Shown piece after piece: positions 57,870 through 59,916 of a stretch of DNA of 59,916 bases (position 1 is its first letter; each line of letters starts with the position of its first letter). The stretch is from positions 1 to 59,916 of the forward strand of contig NZ_JAENRY010000091.1 in the NCBI RefSeq assembly GCF_016612545.1, given 5' to 3'. The translations under genes and the position numbers were made by a program. This stretch comes from Streptomyces sp. MBT65. GTDB taxonomy: Bacteria > Actinomycetota > Actinomycetes > Streptomycetales > Streptomycetaceae. The notes beneath the pieces are model-generated. The model saw only the letters and a program-made list of their open reading frames with translations. It searched no databases and was not told the origin of the DNA.

Positions 57870-58086
57870 TCAGGCACACCATCCCCGAGCCGAAGGACCA
57901 GCGAGCCCATCGCAAAAGACGCGGCAGCAAAGGCGGCCGGCCCGCCGGCCTCGACAGCCGGATCCACAAACGCCGCAACGAGGTCGAGCGGACCGTCAAC
58001 CGGCTCAAGAACTCCCGTGCCGTCACTACGACAACAGGGCCCACGTCTTCCACGGCACCGTGGCAACCGCTGCGATCAGGCTCTGA
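57870..58086 (+). pseudogene. C-terminal remnant of a second, different IS5-type transposase
   Basis: The frame reads HTIPEPKDQRAHRKRRGSKGGRPAGLDSRIHKRRNEVERTVNRLKNSRAV, then after a shift near 58022 YDNRAHVFHGTVATAAIRL to a TGA. This is the end of an IS5/IS1647-like transposase including the DDE Glu (NEVER). The rest of 58087-58419 holds no recognised gene and is the upstream region of the expansin gene. Confidence 0.7.
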
Positions 58087-58419
58087 CTCCGCCCATGACC
58101 CGCCGGACAGGTCCTGGCCCTCCGGCTTTGCGGTACTCGTGCTCCACGCCCCCCACAGGTCGGCCAGACCATGGCAGTCGGCTCAACTCCCTTGCGGCCC
58201 CTGTCGCCCCACGCCGCGACCCACGAGCGGGCAAGCGGACAGCCAAGGGAACCGCCGGACAGAGTCCAGGCCCGGTTCATCAACTCGTCGATCGGCCGGG
58301 CGGCCTTCGCGGGAACTGTGGCCGCCGCCTTGACGGCTGACTCGACGAAAAATCGACGGCAACCTTTTCGCCTCGGGCGGCTACTGAGCAGCGGAACACC
58401 GGCTCGCTCTTCCGAACGG

Positions 58420-59382
58420 ATGCACATGCAGGGAACCAGACAGGCCGCGCGGCAGCGCAGACGTCGACGCGGACTGATGATGGGCACTACCGCGGTGTTG
58501 ATCGCCGCAGGACTTCTGGTCTGCCTGGTCGTGGCGATGAAACCCGACCGCAAGGCCGACGAGGGGCAGGCCCGGGCCACGTCCGTCGCCGAATACAAGG
58601 GGACCGCTGCGCCGACGTCGCCAGGGCGGAAGCCGTCCACACCGTCCCCGTCCGCCGCCTCACCGAGCGTTTCAACGAGCGCTCCGGCCACGCCGACGGC
58701 CTCTGCGAGCGCATCGACGGCGCGGTCGTCGGCTCGGCCGCGGACGGTTCCCGCCACGCCGTCCTTGGCCGGGCGAATCCGGCCCAAGACCACGTATCAA
58801 GGAGTCGCCACTGTCTACAAAGCCGGGGTAGGGGACGGCGCCTGCTCGTACGGGCCGAGCGGCGACATGATGATCGCGGCGATGAACACCACCGACTACG
58901 AGACGTCCAGAGCCTGCGGGGCATACGTGCTCGTCCGGACGGCGAGCGGCGCCTCCGTCACGGTCCGGATCACCAACGAATGTCCGCTGCCCTGTGCACC
59001 TGGTCAACTCGACCTCAGCGAACAGGCCTTCGCGAAACTGGCCCCTGTCTCGACGGGCCGGCTCACGATCACCTGGAGCCTGCTCAGCCCCGACACGTCG
59101 GGCACGATCTCGATCCGCTACAAGAACGGATCCAGCCCCTACTGGTGCGGCATCCAGGCGATCGGCCACCGCAACCCGCTTGCCCGGCTCGAGGTCCGCG
59201 CCGGCGGTGGCTGGCGCCAACTGGCGCGCACCGACTACAACTACTTCCTGTCCCCCGACGGAAGCGGATGCGGCGGTGCGATCAGGCTCACCGACATCTA
59301 CGGAGAACGACTGACCGTCAACGGGATCGCGCTGCGGCCTGACGCCGTGCAGCCCACGCGGGTCCAGTTCGCCCGCCACTGA
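58420..59382 (+). CDS. Expansin (EXLX1-like) with membrane anchor
   Basis: A 320-residue exported protein. Residues about 20-42 form a hydrophobic signal or anchor (MMGTTAVLIAAGLLVCLVV) after an Arg-rich start, followed by a Ser/Thr/Pro linker to about 120. Domain D1 (about 128-215) is a six-stranded double-psi barrel: GVATVYKAGVGDGACSYG, SRACGAYVLVR, ITNECPLPCAPGQLDLSEQAF, with the conserved Asp in QLDLS. Domain D2 (about 216-320, CBM63-like) has aromatic residues for cellulose binding (YWCGIQ, GGWRQLARTDYNYF). Bacterial expansins loosen plant cell walls without hydrolysis and occur mainly in plant-associated species. Start ATG 58420 has only a weak ribosome site; ATG 58426 is possible. Confidence 0.9.
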   Translation: MHMQGTRQAARQRRRRRGLMMGTTAVLIAAGLLVCLVVAMKPDRKADEGQARATSVAEYKGTAAPTSPGRKPSTPSPSAASPSVSTSAPATPTASASASTARSSARPRTVPATPSLAGRIRPKTTYQGVATVYKAGVGDGACSYGPSGDMMIAAMNTTDYETSRACGAYVLVRTASGASVTVRITNECPLPCAPGQLDLSEQAFAKLAPVSTGRLTITWSLLSPDTSGTISIRYKNGSSPYWCGIQAIGHRNPLARLEVRAGGGWRQLARTDYNYFLSPDGSGCGGAIRLTDIYGERLTVNGIALRPDAVQPTRVQFARH

Positions 59383-59390
59383 CCTTGCCG

Positions 59391-59427
59391 CCGATCCCGT
59401 TGGCCTTCGGTGTGCCAACGGGATCGG
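59391..59427. terminator. Bidirectional terminator, 14-bp perfect stem
   Basis: CCGATCCCGTTGGC (59391-59404) and GCCAACGGGATCGG (59414-59427) pair perfectly around CTTCGGTGT. It lies between the convergent expansin and SnoaL-like genes. Confidence 0.88.
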
Positions 59428-59447
59428 GGCCGCAGGCGTGGGCTGGG

Positions 59448-59828
59448 TCAGAACATGGTGTTGTCGTTCCTGGACGTGGGCGGGATCACCTGGAGGACGT
59501 CCCAGTGTTCGACGATCCTGCCGACCGCGTCGAAACGGAAGATGTCGATGCCCGCGTACTCCTCGGCGGGCCAGGTCTGGTGGCAGTGCAGGATCACGTG
59601 GTCGCCGTCGGCGAAGGCGCGCTTGACCTCCACCCGCTTGCCCGGGTACTCGGCGGCCATGCGCTCGAAGTAGTCGACGAACGCCTGCTTGCCGTCGCCG
59701 ACATGTGGATTGTGCTGGATGTAGGTGTCGCCCGCGTACCGGTCGATGGCCTCCGCGGGGCGGCACTGGTTGAACATCAGGTCGTAGAACGCCTGAGCCG
59801 TGGCCTTGTTCTTCTCCGGGTCGCTCAT
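59448..59828 (-). CDS. SnoaL-like / NTF2-fold protein
   Basis: A 126-residue protein with the NTF2 fold: helix NKATAQAFYDLMFNQCRPAEAIDRYAG, then DTYIQHNPHVGDGKQAFVDYF and strands VILHCHQTWPAEEYAGIDIFRFDAVGRIVEHWDVLQVIP. This subgroup (predicted SnoaL-like aldol-condensation-catalysing enzymes) has conserved His residues (QHNPH, LHCHQTW, EHWD). The true substrate is unknown. ATG 59828 overlaps the stop of the upstream gene (ATGA), so the two are cotranscribed. Confidence 0.9.
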   Translation of the reverse strand: MSDPEKNKATAQAFYDLMFNQCRPAEAIDRYAGDTYIQHNPHVGDGKQAFVDYFERMAAEYPGKRVEVKRAFADGDHVILHCHQTWPAEEYAGIDIFRFDAVGRIVEHWDVLQVIPPTSRNDNTMF

Positions 59829-59916
59829 GATGCCACCGTCGGGTCGGGTGCCGGGTGCGGCACGGTGAGTGCGTCGAGTAGGCGGTCGGCGCCGACGGGG
59901 ACGGACAGGGTCCGGG
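59825..59916 (-). CDS. 3' end of an unidentified gene
   Basis: The last about 30 codons of a gene that enters from the right edge; they read RTLSVPVGADRLLDALTVPHPAPDPTVAS before TGA 59827-59825. Too little to assign a family. It overlaps the SnoaL-like gene by four bases. Confidence 0.6.
   Translation of the reverse strand, partial: RTLSVPVGADRLLDALTVPHPAPDPTVAS

Overview
The window is high-GC actinobacterial DNA, almost certainly from a Streptomyces chromosome. The signs are extreme GC at third codon positions, many GTG and TTG starts, 4-bp ATGA/GTGA/TTGA overlaps inside operons, and families typical of the genus: FadR-type GntR and TetR regulators, MMPL pumps, OmpR-type two-component systems, ABC sugar importers with lipoprotein binding proteins, and secreted CAZymes with FN3, discoidin and ricin modules. 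No rRNA, tRNA or CRISPR array is visible. The mixture of sugar operons, IS material and broken genes looks like an accessory region, perhaps a chromosome arm; that placement is inference.

Layout. 1-2127: a truncated MHS-type MFS transporter divergent from a DUF2848 gene, with a nested dyad between them. 2124-15678, locus A: a membrane-anchored carbohydrate-binding protein, then an operon on the minus strand (read right to left) of GntR regulator, secreted beta-helix CAZyme (GH141-like), enolase-superfamily dehydratase, sugar-binding lipoprotein, two permeases, phosphomannose-isomerase-like protein and ROK kinase. An L-fucose/D-threo-aldose dehydrogenase-type aldo/keto reductase is divergent. 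15760-19931: TetR divergent from an SDR, then a DJ-1/PfpI gene and a histidine kinase that have been fused tail to tail by a deletion, then the kinase's response regulator. 20148-22370: MMPL transporter. 22.4-23.0 kb: gene debris. 23-31.4 kb: a large membrane-anchored receptor-like protein, a zinc ribbon protein, an FkbM methyltransferase, debris, an ATPase-fold regulator, and a molybdopterin oxidoreductase followed by a fasciclin lipoprotein. 31.5-35.9 kb: small genes and debris of DipZ, an ECF41-type sigma factor and a STAS protein, with an alpha/beta hydrolase and a CBS protein. 36.1-39.5 kb: an ion-transport operon (small membrane protein, ArsB/NhaD permease, RCK_C protein, CPA2 antiporter). 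39.5-40.3 kb: a gutted membrane-protein gene.

40.4-53.0 kb, locus B: a third FadR-type regulator divergent from a GH29 alpha-L-fucosidase, then a second beta-helix CAZyme, a rhamnose/fucose mutarotase, a 674-residue protein of unrecognised family, two permeases and a binding protein paralogous to those of locus A, and a divergent GntR paralogous to the locus A regulator. 53.0-55.7 kb: a cseABC-like lipoprotein/response regulator/histidine kinase set without sigE. 56.0-56.6 kb: a secreted RNase-like protein. 56.6-58.1 kb: an IS5-family element inserted at a CTAG plus remnants of two other transposases. 58.4-59.9 kb: an expansin, a SnoaL-like protein and the end of one more gene.

Functionally the window centres on deoxysugar scavenging from complex, probably plant, polysaccharides. 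Secreted GH29 and beta-helix enzymes would release sugar, two paralogous ABC importers would take it up, and mutarotase, dehydrogenase and dehydratase would feed a non-phosphorylative route. The two loci share their importer, regulator and CAZyme classes and a common GTGCC/GGCAC dyad, so cross-regulation is likely. A second theme is decay: at least nine genes are broken or reduced to fragments, most by clean deletions rather than by insertion.
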